Numbered from the stretch's first letter, positions 15,767-24,432 are shown. The stretch: 29,571 nucleotides of DNA from Enterospora canceri (GCA_002087915.1 LWDP01000037.1:1-29571), one strand, 5' to 3'. Translations and numbers: made by a program. The notes: generated by a model not told the origin, from the letters alone.

Positions 15767-16303
15767 ATGAATCCATTAGACGAAATTAGCATCAAGGAAT
15801 TCGTGCTTGATTCATATTCAAATGGCGAGTTCAGCAAATTCTCATTTGGTGACGTGGAAGAGCAGTACACCTGCATCATATTCTACCCACAGGACTTCAC
15901 ATTCGTCTGTCCAACTGAGCTAAGGAAGATCTCGGAACTCAACCAGCAGTTTCTGGACCTGAAGACACGGGTTGTCTGCTGCTCGAATGATTCAATTCAC
16001 TCCCACAAGGCGTGGTCAAATCGATCTGTTCACGATGGTGGATTGGGGCCAATGAGCATTCCAATGCTCAGTGACAAGAACAACAAGCTGTCGAAGTATC
16101 TTGGTCTCTTCAACGAGAAGGAGGGCTACGTCTGCAGGTCCACGCTGATCTACGACAACAAGAATGGGACTGGGAAGTATCTCAGCGTGTACGACGATGC
16201 CATTGGAAGGTCGTCCTTTGAGTTGATGAGGCTGCTGGAGGCATTCGACTTCAACGAGGTGCATGGGAACGTATGTCCAATTGACTTCAAACGAGCTAAT
16301 TAA
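15767..16303 (+). CDS. 2-Cys peroxiredoxin (AhpC/TSA family)
   Basis: Thiol peroxidase that reduces hydrogen peroxide and alkyl peroxides using thioredoxin. The peroxidatic cysteine C48 lies in the canonical FYPQDFTFVCPTE (39-51); the resolving cysteine C170 lies in GNVCPID near the C-terminus, so it is a typical 2-Cys enzyme working as a head-to-tail dimer. The GGLG loop that slows disulphide formation is present, but the chain ends eight residues after the resolving cysteine and lacks the YF helix. Together these suggest the enzyme is less prone to over-oxidation. Length is 178 residues against about 195 usually. TTTTTCACCC directly precedes the ATG. Confidence 0.95.
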   Translation: MNPLDEISIKEFVLDSYSNGEFSKFSFGDVEEQYTCIIFYPQDFTFVCPTELRKISELNQQFLDLKTRVVCCSNDSIHSHKAWSNRSVHDGGLGPMSIPMLSDKNNKLSKYLGLFNEKEGYVCRSTLIYDNKNGTGKYLSVYDDAIGRSSFELMRLLEAFDFNEVHGNVCPIDFKRAN

Positions 16304-16403
16304 ATGAGACTGCCTTAGTTCTGATTAGTTCTGCTTCTACCCACAACAGCACTCAAACAGCACCGTAAACAACCTCAAACAAATAATTCCAGCTGTAAAC
16401 AAC

Positions 16404-17276
16404 ATGCTACCACTGTTGTTGAGGAGTGCCAGGATGCTCACGTTGGATGAGAGGTGCCAGCAGATTGGGATTGAGCCAGAAGTCTGTCTCAAATACACCA
16501 GCAGTGCACCAGAGGCACTGACGTGTGACGTGTATCGTGGATGCAACGATAACACGAGTGTTGGATCAGGGAAGATCAATGTTGTTGATCTGTTGCGGAT
16601 TGTGAAGGAGATCAAGGCAGGAAAGAAGGACGGTGAGAAGACTAAGAAGTGTGAGAGTGTGCCAGCAAGCACGGCTGGCCAGTGCACCTGTTCCAGTGCA
16701 CCAAATACCCAGTGCCACGACGTGACAGTCACGCGTGTCCAGTACTCGACAGTGAGCATTGATCGGCCTATCACGCTCTACCGTGAGATGACTACGACAG
16801 TGACACGTGTGCGACCAATCACGAACTACAAAGTCACCACGTTCACTGAGACAGTGACAGAGAGTAGGAAGGAGGATGAGAAGACGAAAACGAAGACAAC
16901 GACGAGTGATGAGGTGCCTAAGACAGTCACAGTCAGCCCAACAAGCAGCAAAACAAAACCAGTGGAGTCATCCACAAGTTATAGCTCAATTCCACCTGTG
17001 ACAGTGAATGAGACTGTGACCAAAACAGTGACCAAAACAAACCCAGGCGAGACCACACCCCAATCCACCCGCCCTAGTGCAGTCAGGCCATCCAGCTGTG
17101 AGCCTGGTAAACTCAGCTGTGATAAAACGTACAATATAAAACTAAGTAGGAAAGAAGTAGACAGACTCATGCGGAAGAAGAAGCGAGTCAGAACGAGGAC
17201 CATCGTAAACACGGTCTACCGTAAGAAGCGTGGGGACGTGAGTGACGAGACGGTGACAACCACGGTCTACAAGTGA
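16404..17276 (+). CDS. Thr/Val-rich cysteine-containing protein, probable surface or spore protein
   Basis: A 290-residue protein. The start has a short hydrophobic stretch (MLPLLLRSARML) that could be a weak signal peptide. Residues 18-101 carry about nine cysteines, including CTCSSAPNTQC. From about 103 to 220 it is dominated by Thr, Val and Ser in TVTRV-type repeats (VTVTRVQYSTVSIDRP and VTRVRPITNYKVTTF), with charged KTKTKTT linkers. The last 60 residues are strongly basic (RLMRKKKRVRTRT). The composition fits secreted microsporidian wall or polar-tube proteins, but no known family is recognised. It lacks the CCC start motif. It converges on the secreted family member at 17306 with 29 bp between stops. 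Confidence 0.6.
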   Translation: MLPLLLRSARMLTLDERCQQIGIEPEVCLKYTSSAPEALTCDVYRGCNDNTSVGSGKINVVDLLRIVKEIKAGKKDGEKTKKCESVPASTAGQCTCSSAPNTQCHDVTVTRVQYSTVSIDRPITLYREMTTTVTRVRPITNYKVTTFTETVTESRKEDEKTKTKTTTSDEVPKTVTVSPTSSKTKPVESSTSYSSIPPVTVNETVTKTVTKTNPGETTPQSTRPSAVRPSSCEPGKLSCDKTYNIKLSRKEVDRLMRKKKRVRTRTIVNTVYRKKRGDVSDETVTTTVYK

Positions 17277-17305
17277 TTTGCTTTCTCTACAGTGATTCCC
17301 ATTTA

Positions 17306-18178
17306 TCATGAGACAGGGGCACTAAGAGCACCAAGCAGGTTGGGTGGAATTGGGTTGCTTTGAGGGCAGCCTGTGAGATACTCCACAACACGCCTGGAAA
17401 GTGACAGGATGAAATAGGAGTCCTTTTGGGTGATGCTGGTGAATTGGGCTGAGGTATCCACCTCGAGTTTGTGTCTGACGGTGTCGAGATCCCTACGAAG
17501 ATCACACGCGTATTTGGCATCGAATGTTTTGAGCTGTTTGTAGAACTCCCTAAAGAGCTTACGGATTCCATTGCAGGTGTTTTCAATTTCAGTGATGATC
17601 AGGTACTTCAATTTGCAGAGAATCGTGGACTCGGCTTCAGCAGCAGCTGCATTTGTCAGTTCAAGAAGATGGGTGAGCTGTTCGAATGTCTTGGCCTGGA
17701 GACCAAACTCGGTGTCCTCGACGATCTCAGCAACTTGGGAAGGATTTCCCTTTGCTACGTTTTCGATAGTAGTTGCCATTTCACTCTTGATTAGAGCAAG
17801 AATGGCCTTGGCCTGTTGCTCAAGACGATCGAATTCAGTTACAACACACTTTTCAAGGGCAGATTGGAAGACAGTCAGGCGCAGATTTATCAGGGCGATG
17901 ATTTCGGCCTCGAGTTTCGTGATGAGGCCTTTGACCTCGCTGTACGCAGCTGCATTCAGGGCAGCCAGAGACGTGTGAAGCGTAGTAAATGCATTCTCAC
18001 CTGCCGCATGAGACGCAGTAGTCAGGTTCGTCTGCATGTTCTTGAACAGCAGCTCGATGTCCTTGACTGCATTGTTGGCCTTCTCGTTCGGGACACAGTC
18101 TCCGTTCTGCAAGGGCTGGCACGGGTTGCCGTTGCGGTAGCAGAGGACTCCTAGGAATCGGCTCAGGGCTATCAGCAT
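17306..18178 (-). CDS. Secreted helical protein, family member A
   Basis: Start chosen at the inner ATG (18178) because the shared TATA element is then 20 bp away, exactly as in the two related genes; an ATG two codons upstream (18184) is also in frame, and a third at 18229 lies beyond the TATA. The 290-residue product opens with a signal-peptide-like stretch (MLIALSRFLGVLC), then CxxNGxxC and CVPNEKANNAV. The rest is mostly long amphipathic helices rich in Ala, Leu and Glu. It shares with member C the blocks EDTEFGLQAKTF, LFREFYKQL and KDSYFILSLSRRVVEYLTGC. Function unknown; secreted, spore or host-facing role inferred. Confidence 0.8.
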   Translation of the reverse strand: MLIALSRFLGVLCYRNGNPCQPLQNGDCVPNEKANNAVKDIELLFKNMQTNLTTASHAAGENAFTTLHTSLAALNAAAYSEVKGLITKLEAEIIALINLRLTVFQSALEKCVVTEFDRLEQQAKAILALIKSEMATTIENVAKGNPSQVAEIVEDTEFGLQAKTFEQLTHLLELTNAAAAEAESTILCKLKYLIITEIENTCNGIRKLFREFYKQLKTFDAKYACDLRRDLDTVRHKLEVDTSAQFTSITQKDSYFILSLSRRVVEYLTGCPQSNPIPPNLLGALSAPVS

Positions 18179-18197
18179 ATGCATAAAATAGAAATTG

Positions 18198-18206
18198 TTT
18201 TTATAC
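18198..18206 (-). promoter_or_regulatory. TATA element of family member A (GTATAAAAA)
   Basis: On the minus strand GTATAAAAA ends 20 bp before the first base of the inner ATG. The same nonamer at the same distance is found before the genes starting at 23247 and 24404, while housekeeping genes here lack it. Confidence 0.7.
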
Positions 18207-18211
18207 CTGAC

Positions 18212-18238
18212 ACGAACAAATTGTTGCATTTTGTTCGT
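18212..18238. promoter_or_regulatory. Inverted repeat upstream of the TATA element (member A)
   Basis: ACGAACAAA (18212-18220) is a perfect inverted match to TTTGTTCGT (18230-18238) with a 9-nt loop. It lies 5 bp beyond the TATA element. A similar repeat with the same CGAACAAA half lies 4-5 bp beyond the TATA of member B, making it a candidate transcription-factor site. Confidence 0.5.
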
Positions 18239-18368
18239 CTATTAAGCATAATGGACCTAATTGGAAAGTGCCTATATTCTATGTTCCTAAGAACTCCTAT
18301 CCTTATGAATAACCCTTTCACTCTACAAATATAATTGTCATCTTGTTGTTTTTGTCATTTTTCCCCCT

Positions 18369-21300
18369 ATGATTAACAATATCAAGTTTCTCTGGTACAC
18401 GAAGGAGGAGGTTGTTAGGCTGTCTGAGAAGGAGGTGAAGGTGGCTGCGTCTCTCGACAAGTTCGGCCACCCTGTTCCAGACGGAATGTACGATCTCGCA
18501 ATGGGCCCCTGTGATTCCGACCAAGTCTGCAAAACGTGCTCGTTGGACTGCCTCCAATGCCCAGGCCACTTTGGTCACATCCCAATTCAGCCTGTGATCA
18601 ACCCACTCTGTTACGAAATGCTCTTTCTGATTCTCAGGGCGTCCTGCTCAAACTGCTTCAAACTCAAAGTCTCCCAAAATGAGAAGTTGAATTTCTACCT
18701 CGAATTGGAACAGTGCGAGACCAATCTGCGTACGACCAAGGCGGAGACATTCCAGGAGTTTGAGGAGATTCTGGTTGGTGGTGAGCGTAGAAACGGCCAC
18801 TGCGAGGAGGAGCACCACTCTGTGGCTCTGACCTGGCTCAGAAAAGCAAGCACCAGGGGCAGATGTCCTTTATGCAATGGGACGAACAAAAAGTACAAGA
18901 AGGGCGCCAATATGCGCATTCTGTGCGATGATCCGATGGATGGGCTTGTGACTGTGGGAAACCGTGACGTGATGAAGGACGTGAATGCGACCTACGCCAA
19001 TGACAAGGTGATATTTGACAAGCTGCTGAAGATTGGGGATGACGAGAAGGGTGGAATTGGATTTCTGTTTCTTGAGGTGCTTCCAGTCACCCCCAACAAA
19101 TTCAGGCCAATTAAGAAGAGAGACGGGTTTGTGTTTGAGAATGCCACGAATGCGCAACTGAACTCGATTCTGACTGCGTCCCTGCTCTCTGAGAGGGACG
19201 AGAAGTACTCGGCCGAGTTGCAGAGCCTCGTTTCGCTCTACTTCGACTCGGCCAGGGACCAGAAGCAGCAAGGAATCAAGCAGCTGCTTGAGAAGAAGGA
19301 GGGTCTCTTCAGACAGAACATCATGGGAAAGCGAGTCAACTACTCGGCCAGATCGGTGATATCCCCTGATCCGTGGATTGGAACTGGTGAAATTGGGGTT
19401 CCACTCGTCTTTGCGAATCAGCTCACGTTTCCTGAGCGAGTCAACTCCACCAACCTGAAGAAGATGCAGGAGCTGGTGACTGGTGGCCCATGCGCGTATC
19501 CTGGGGCCAATTTCGTATTGGAGAAGACTGATTCCCAGCAGAAGCTGCTGAGTCTCAAGGTGCTCTCCAAAAGCAGAAGGAGGCAGATTGCTGCTCGATT
19601 TGCCACTTCCAGGTGCGAATTCACTGTCTACAGGCACCTGGTCACTGGAGACCGTGTTTTGGTCAACAGGCAGCCATCTCTTCACAAAATGTCGATGATG
19701 GGCCACCGTGTCCGAGTTCTCAAGAACGAGAAGACGCTTCGAATGCACTACGTGAACTGTAAGCCGTACAACGCCGACTTCGATGGTGACGAAATGAACA
19801 TCCACTTCCCACAGTCGCATGCTGCCCAGGCTGAGATTGAGGAAGTCTGCCTGACTGATTTCAACTTTCTGGTTCCGTCTACGAATGAGCCAATTCGTGG
19901 ACTGACCCAGGACCATCTGGTTGTTGCTGCTGTGATGACAAGCAAGAATGAGATCTACGACCGTGATGAATACCACCATATTGTCCATAGTGCACTCTAT
20001 GAGGAAGTTGATGGCCCCCTTGTTTTCGTGGATCCATTTCTGACTGTCTCAGATGGTGAATCAAGGCGTGTCTTCTACAGTGGCCTGAACGTAGTCAGCA
20101 CCGTCTTGGTGAATGTGACTAAGGGGCTTCCAACAAGCCTAACTCACCGATTCAAGTCTAAAATAACAGGGGAGACTGTCATATTTCGTGAATCAGAGAT
20201 GCTTACTGGGCTACTGGATAAGAACACCCTTGGAACAGCAGTTAACTCGTTGATTCATGTTTGTGGGAAGCTATTTGGCTACAAAATATGCAATAGGCTT
20301 CTTACGATATTTGGGAGAATGGTGAATGGGTACATGGCATTACGGGGATTCACATTGGGCCACGACGACTTGCTTCTCGATGAAGAGGGGGAAAAGAGGC
20401 TTCAGAACGAGCTACTGGTCAGAAACAGGCGTAGTAGGGTGGAATCAGAGAACAAGAGCAACATTCAGGTGCTGTTGAGGGAGACAAACGGGGCATTGAG
20501 TGGGTTACAGGGGCTTCTGGCGAGTTCAATGCAGAAGTCGTTTTTAGGCAACAACATTCTGGCGATGGTGCAATCAGGGGCAAAGGGATCAATGGTGAAT
20601 GTGTCACAGATTTCGATATGTCTGGGGCAGCAGGAGCTGGAGGGAAAGAGAGTTCCAGCACAGGCGAGTGGGAAGTCACTTGCCTGTTTTGAGGCTGATG
20701 AATATTTCACGAGTCCAGCAGCAGGTGGATTTGTCTACGAGAGGTTTCTGACTGGGCTGTCTCCTGGCTCATTCTACTTCCATTGCATGGCAGGAAGAGA
20801 GGGGCTGATTGATACGGCCGTGAAAACAGCAAATTCAGGATATTTGCAAAGGTGTCTGGTGAAGCATCTTGAGGGAACTACGATCTGCTACGATGGGACT
20901 GTGAGGAATCACAGGAGAATAGTCCAATTTGAGTACGACGGTGATGCAGATCCAGGCGCATCTGTTGGGGTGTTAGCAGCTCAGAGCATAGGAGAGCCAT
21001 CTACGCAAATGACACTAAACACGTTTCACCTGGCTGGAGTTGCTGGGAAGAATATGACATTGGGGATTCCGAGACTCAGGGAGATTGTGATGGTTGCATC
21101 TAAAAACATAAAGACGCCCATAATTAAAATGGCAGTGGATGAGAAGATGGGGATGAAACTGGAACAGGTGTTCAGGCGAGTGACTGCATCTGACTGTGTG
21201 GGGCAGCTGTGGGCTGAGGAGCAGTTTGTGAAGGAGAGGAATGCGGTGGCTGATGGATTCGTCAAGCGTGTTGTGGTCACATTCAGAATCCTTGATGAGG

Positions 21301-22199
21301 AGGGTGCCGTTGTTCATGCAATTGACAATTTGTTTGTCAGTAAGCTTAATCGAATGATCAAGGTTAAATCGACTTCTTGTGGCATTGAAATGAATGAACA
21401 AGATGAACAGGTTCATGAGACGAAGAAGGAGGAAAATAGCGATGACGAGAGCACCGATGTGGATGATACCACGGTGGATGGTGAGACTGAGACCAACAAG
21501 ACGCCCCTGAGTGAATCAGGTGATTCAGATTCATCGGAATCAGAACATTCTCATGGTTCCAGTAACCTCATCCATCTCAGAATGACCAAAAGTGGCCTAT
21601 ATTCCCTGGAAATCAACTTTCAGCCTACGATGACTCAGAATATTCTTCCACTTGCAGAGGCTGTTCTAAGCAAAATTGTGATACGAGAGATTCCTGGGTT
21701 TGCTGGTGGCAAAATGGACACTACCCGACCCAACCACCCTGGTCCAGCCACATTCTACCTTGATGGATCCAATTTCACCACACTTTTCAATATCACCCTG
21801 ATATCCAATAATCCCGATGTATTCTACAATTCGTACTCAAATGACATTCACTCAATTTGTGGCCATTTTGGAATAGAAGCAGCTAGAAATGTGATTGTGG
21901 CTGAAATTGAGAGCGTATTCGATGTCTATGGAATCAGAATAGAAACAAGGCATCTTGATTTGGTAGCAGACTATTTGACAAGGGATGGATTGTATCAGGC
22001 ATTCAACAGGCAATCATTTGACATGGATGATTCAATATTGCAGAGGATGTCATTTGAGAGCTGTTTTGAGAGAGTGAAGGATGCCAGTCTCTTTAGGCTG
22101 AGTGACAATATGAACAATCCTAGTGCAAACATTTGTGTAGGGAATATGATTCATAATGGAACAGGCTGCTTTGATCTGCTGTATGATTTGGACATATGA
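18369..22199 (+). CDS. RPA1: RNA polymerase I largest subunit
   Basis: Catalytic subunit of the polymerase that makes ribosomal RNA in the nucleolus. The 1276-residue chain starts with the clamp zinc region (CKTCSLDCLQCPGHFGHI, about 56-73). It contains the lid/rudder region with GKRVNYSARSVISPDP and the active-site metal loop NADFDGDEMNIHFPQ (from residue 468, Asp 470, 472, 474). Further on are the funnel, the bridge and trigger region (PGASVGVLAAQSIGEPSTQMTLNTFH), and a C-terminal jaw/cleft segment. Its identity as Pol I rather than Pol II or III is supported by the acidic Asp/Glu/Ser insertion at about 1006-1064, which sits where yeast Rpa190 has its DNA-mimicking expander, and by the absence of heptad repeats. 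Yeast Rpa190 is 1664 residues. CCCCCT precedes the ATG. Confidence 0.95.
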   Translation: MINNIKFLWYTKEEVVRLSEKEVKVAASLDKFGHPVPDGMYDLAMGPCDSDQVCKTCSLDCLQCPGHFGHIPIQPVINPLCYEMLFLILRASCSNCFKLKVSQNEKLNFYLELEQCETNLRTTKAETFQEFEEILVGGERRNGHCEEEHHSVALTWLRKASTRGRCPLCNGTNKKYKKGANMRILCDDPMDGLVTVGNRDVMKDVNATYANDKVIFDKLLKIGDDEKGGIGFLFLEVLPVTPNKFRPIKKRDGFVFENATNAQLNSILTASLLSERDEKYSAELQSLVSLYFDSARDQKQQGIKQLLEKKEGLFRQNIMGKRVNYSARSVISPDPWIGTGEIGVPLVFANQLTFPERVNSTNLKKMQELVTGGPCAYPGANFVLEKTDSQQKLLSLKVLSKSRRRQIAARFATSRCEFTVYRHLVTGDRVLVNRQPSLHKMSMMGHRVRVLKNEKTLRMHYVNCKPYNADFDGDEMNIHFPQSHAAQAEIEEVCLTDFNFLVPSTNEPIRGLTQDHLVVAAVMTSKNEIYDRDEYHHIVHSALYEEVDGPLVFVDPFLTVSDGESRRVFYSGLNVVSTVLVNVTKGLPTSLTHRFKSKITGETVIFRESEMLTGLLDKNTLGTAVNSLIHVCGKLFGYKICNRLLTIFGRMVNGYMALRGFTLGHDDLLLDEEGEKRLQNELLVRNRRSRVESENKSNIQVLLRETNGALSGLQGLLASSMQKSFLGNNILAMVQSGAKGSMVNVSQISICLGQQELEGKRVPAQASGKSLACFEADEYFTSPAAGGFVYERFLTGLSPGSFYFHCMAGREGLIDTAVKTANSGYLQRCLVKHLEGTTICYDGTVRNHRRIVQFEYDGDADPGASVGVLAAQSIGEPSTQMTLNTFHLAGVAGKNMTLGIPRLREIVMVASKNIKTPIIKMAVDEKMGMKLEQVFRRVTASDCVGQLWAEEQFVKERNAVADGFVKRVVVTFRILDEEGAVVHAIDNLFVSKLNRMIKVKSTSCGIEMNEQDEQVHETKKEENSDDESTDVDDTTVDGETETNKTPLSESGDSDSSESEHSHGSSNLIHLRMTKSGLYSLEINFQPTMTQNILPLAEAVLSKIVIREIPGFAGGKMDTTRPNHPGPATFYLDGSNFTTLFNITLISNNPDVFYNSYSNDIHSICGHFGIEAARNVIVAEIESVFDVYGIRIETRHLDLVADYLTRDGLYQAFNRQSFDMDDSILQRMSFESCFERVKDASLFRLSDNMNNPSANICVGNMIHNGTGCFDLLYDLDI

Positions 22200-22212
22200 A
22201 ATTAGTCAATTT

Positions 22213-23247
22213 TTAGTTGCATATTCCTTGGTGTTTCTTGCTTCCATACGATGTGGCGTATGTTGCAGACCATACTGCAATTACATTGGTTATTTTGACA
22301 CTGATTTCCTTCACAATCACACAGAGACGGGCTTTCAGTTCCTCAACATTGCCTGTTGCTACTGCATTTGAAGTAAGAATGTTCTGTTCCAGTACACCAC
22401 AGATATCAACCAGGAGACACTTCTCTGTTTTGGCTAGAATTGTAGTCAAATTGGCGTAGAATTCCTCAAAGAGATTCCTCAGGTCATCTTGAATGATGCA
22501 ATCCTGATTTCTCATTCCTGCTATCAATTTGTGCTTGCATTTATCATGTTCGCTACCCATTCTGGTTTGTATCTTCCTTGCTACCTTTTTTACATCTTTG
22601 AGATCATCTCTTTCATCACTCTCATCAGGTTCACTGTTCTCTCTTGAACCATCATTTGATCTTGGATGATCATTTGGCCTACCGTTTCTCCTTGATCTTG
22701 AATCGTCATTTGGTTTAGAAACATCTCTAGGTTCAGCAATCAGTGCAGAGACCTCGCTGGCTAAGGAAGTTCTAAGTGATTCCATTTGGTTGCTGATAAG
22801 AGAACTGAGATCACCATCCTTCTTGCAACAAAGCACTTCTACGGCATCCTCCAATTCATCAACCAATGCCTTGATTTCACTCTGCTGCAAAGAGAAGCAT
22901 TTGTTGATGGCTGCCTCAATAAGCTCCTCCATCTCATTGCAGTTGATCTGATTTCCTTCGCATATTACATTCTCAGTTGATTCGTAGGCCTTACAGATCC
23001 TGACCTGGAGCTCCTTGATCAGGACGGAAATCATCTGTGAGAGATACGCGATGGTGGTCGTGCAGTCGCCCTCCCTGTCTCGTGATTCCTTCTTGTACTT
23101 TGGCTTCTTCCTGTAGGGAATACACCTTTCAGTCGAAGAGGAGTCGCTGTCGTAGCAGTAGCTCACTGCATCCCTGCTGGTCAGGTCCTGCCTGTTGGCA
23201 TAGCCTTCGAATGCAAAGCAGAGCAATGCGTGAATCATTGTCAACAT
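22213..23247 (-). CDS. Secreted helical protein, family member B
   Basis: A 344-residue product with a good signal peptide (MLTMIHALLCFAFEG) and then a Cys/Ser/Tyr-rich and basic segment, followed by helical regions. In the middle (about 170-220) is a hydrophilic, low-complexity linker rich in Asp, Ser, Arg, Asn and Pro (KPNDDSRSRRNGRPND). The C-terminal part contains LRNLFEEFYANLTT, matching LFREFYKQL and LFKEFEKN of members A and C, followed by another long helix. About 14 cysteines suggest disulphides outside the cytosol. It converges on RPA1 with 13 bp between stops and shares the promoter of A and C. Divergent paralogue; function unknown. Confidence 0.75.
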   Translation of the reverse strand: MLTMIHALLCFAFEGYANRQDLTSRDAVSYCYDSDSSSTERCIPYRKKPKYKKESRDREGDCTTTIAYLSQMISVLIKELQVRICKAYESTENVICEGNQINCNEMEELIEAAINKCFSLQQSEIKALVDELEDAVEVLCCKKDGDLSSLISNQMESLRTSLASEVSALIAEPRDVSKPNDDSRSRRNGRPNDHPRSNDGSRENSEPDESDERDDLKDVKKVARKIQTRMGSEHDKCKHKLIAGMRNQDCIIQDDLRNLFEEFYANLTTILAKTEKCLLVDICGVLEQNILTSNAVATGNVEELKARLCVIVKEISVKITNVIAVWSATYATSYGSKKHQGICN

Positions 23248-23266
23248 ACTTTATGCTTCATTTCTT

Positions 23267-23275
23267 TTTTTATAC
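23267..23275 (-). promoter_or_regulatory. TATA element of family member B (GTATAAAAA)
   Basis: Minus-strand GTATAAAAA ends exactly 20 bp from the first base of the ATG at 23247, the same spacing as in members A and C. Confidence 0.7.
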
Positions 23276-23280
23276 TTATA

Positions 23281-23306
23281 CGAACAAAATACACACATAT
23301 TTTGTT
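23281..23306. promoter_or_regulatory. Inverted repeat upstream of the TATA element (member B)
   Basis: AACAAAATA (23283-23291) pairs perfectly with TATTTTGTT (23298-23306) across a 6-nt loop, preceded by CG so that the left half reads CGAACAAAATA. Position relative to the TATA matches the repeat of member A within 1 bp. Confidence 0.45.
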
Positions 23307-23414
23307 TATCTGATTAAGCTTATTTCATAGTTAATTCATTCATATTGCCCCTGTATTCTACTTCATATTGTTTCATTCATTTACTAATTGGTAGTGTCTT
23401 CATTTCCACTGGTC

Positions 23415-24404
23415 TTATCTGTTACAATAGTGGTATTGCTCCTGATAATCCTGATGATACTGTTGTGGTGCTGTTAGAAATTGTACTGGATAAACTCCTT
23501 CAACGTATCCACAGCCTGTGAGTCTCTCAATCAGCCTCTTTAGGATCGAAACCACCAAATAGGCGTCTTTTGAGAGAATGCGATCAATGGCATCAGAGAT
23601 GTTGTTTTCCAGGTGCAATTTGGTCTGTTCAATCTGCTTCTTTTGCTGTGCTACGAAAGCAGCATCCAATGCTCGTGCATTCTTCTCAAACTCCTTGAAC
23701 AGCTTTGCAATGGCTGCGCTAATCAGGGCCTTTTCATTTGCAATGCACTGGGCAATTTTAGAGAGGATGTCCTTCTCCTGTTTTGCGTAGGAAGCAAGCA
23801 AGGCACCTGTGATTAAGTTGGCTGCTGCAAATGCATCAGATTGGTATCCATTTTGGGTGTCCTCGAGATCGTTTTTAATGGCAGGTGGCGATTCCTGGGA
23901 GAGAGCGCTGATTTTGGCAGCGATGTCGTCTTTGGCCTGTGCAAGGGCTGCTGCTCCCACGGTACGTGACTTGGCGAAATCAGCTCGAATTGCATGTTTG
24001 ATGCAAAAGAGAAGGGAAATCAGCCTCTCTTTGACAAGGGCAAGGACGTCCTGTTCGAGATGCTGAGCAAGGGCGTAGAGTTCGGAAGCAGTTCGTACGT
24101 CGATTTCAAGGAGTGACCTGTAGAGCTCACGAAATGCGTCATTGATTTCACGAATAACAGCCCTGTACAGGTTGTCATTCAAACTCTGTAAAATGAGGCC
24201 AATTTCCCTCAAGGCCTGGCAAGCAGCCTCAGATGGAACACACTCATCTGGTGCAATGGGCTCAGGTGGGCAGTAGTCGGGCCTACATGGCTCAAAGCAT
24301 GGGCTGTAGCACGGGTTGCTCAGTACAGCAGCGGCCCTGACCCGTTCAGGTGGGCAGAAATTCGTGCATGTTAGCGAAAGGATGTGCTTTGTGAACCCCA
24401 ACAT
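23415..24404 (-). CDS. Secreted helical protein, family member C
   Basis: Start chosen at the inner ATG (24404); another in-frame ATG lies two codons upstream as in member A, and the open frame beyond that runs through the TATA element. The 329-residue product begins with a moderately hydrophobic leader (MLGFTKHILSLTC), then a Cys/Pro-rich segment (about 15-52) with SPCFEPCRPDYCPP, then CVPSEAACQAL. Long Ala/Leu/Glu/Lys helices follow. Blocks shared with member A include EDTQNGYQSDAF, LFKEFEKNARALDAAF and KDAYLVVSILKRLIERLTGC. The C-terminal tail is Tyr/Gln/His-rich (QQYHQDYQEQYHY). It lies head to tail with member B, 167 bp upstream of it. Probably secreted; function unknown. Confidence 0.8.
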   Translation of the reverse strand: MLGFTKHILSLTCTNFCPPERVRAAAVLSNPCYSPCFEPCRPDYCPPEPIAPDECVPSEAACQALREIGLILQSLNDNLYRAVIREINDAFRELYRSLLEIDVRTASELYALAQHLEQDVLALVKERLISLLFCIKHAIRADFAKSRTVGAAALAQAKDDIAAKISALSQESPPAIKNDLEDTQNGYQSDAFAAANLITGALLASYAKQEKDILSKIAQCIANEKALISAAIAKLFKEFEKNARALDAAFVAQQKKQIEQTKLHLENNISDAIDRILSKDAYLVVSILKRLIERLTGCGYVEGVYPVQFLTAPQQYHQDYQEQYHYCNR

Positions 24405-24423
24405 ATGCATAAAATCACGTTTA

Positions 24424-24432
24424 TTTTTATAC
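24424..24432 (-). promoter_or_regulatory. TATA element of family member C (GTATAAAAA)
   Basis: Minus-strand GTATAAAAA ends 20 bp from the first base of the inner ATG at 24404, as in the other two members. No matching CGAACAAA inverted repeat is seen here; instead ATGCATAAAGCATG lies just beyond. Confidence 0.7.

Noticed and set aside
18870..19988. 372-residue open frame on the minus strand inside RPA1
   Set aside because: It lies antisense to the most conserved part of RPA1, has no start motif and no recognisable domain; it is open because of codon bias in the real gene.
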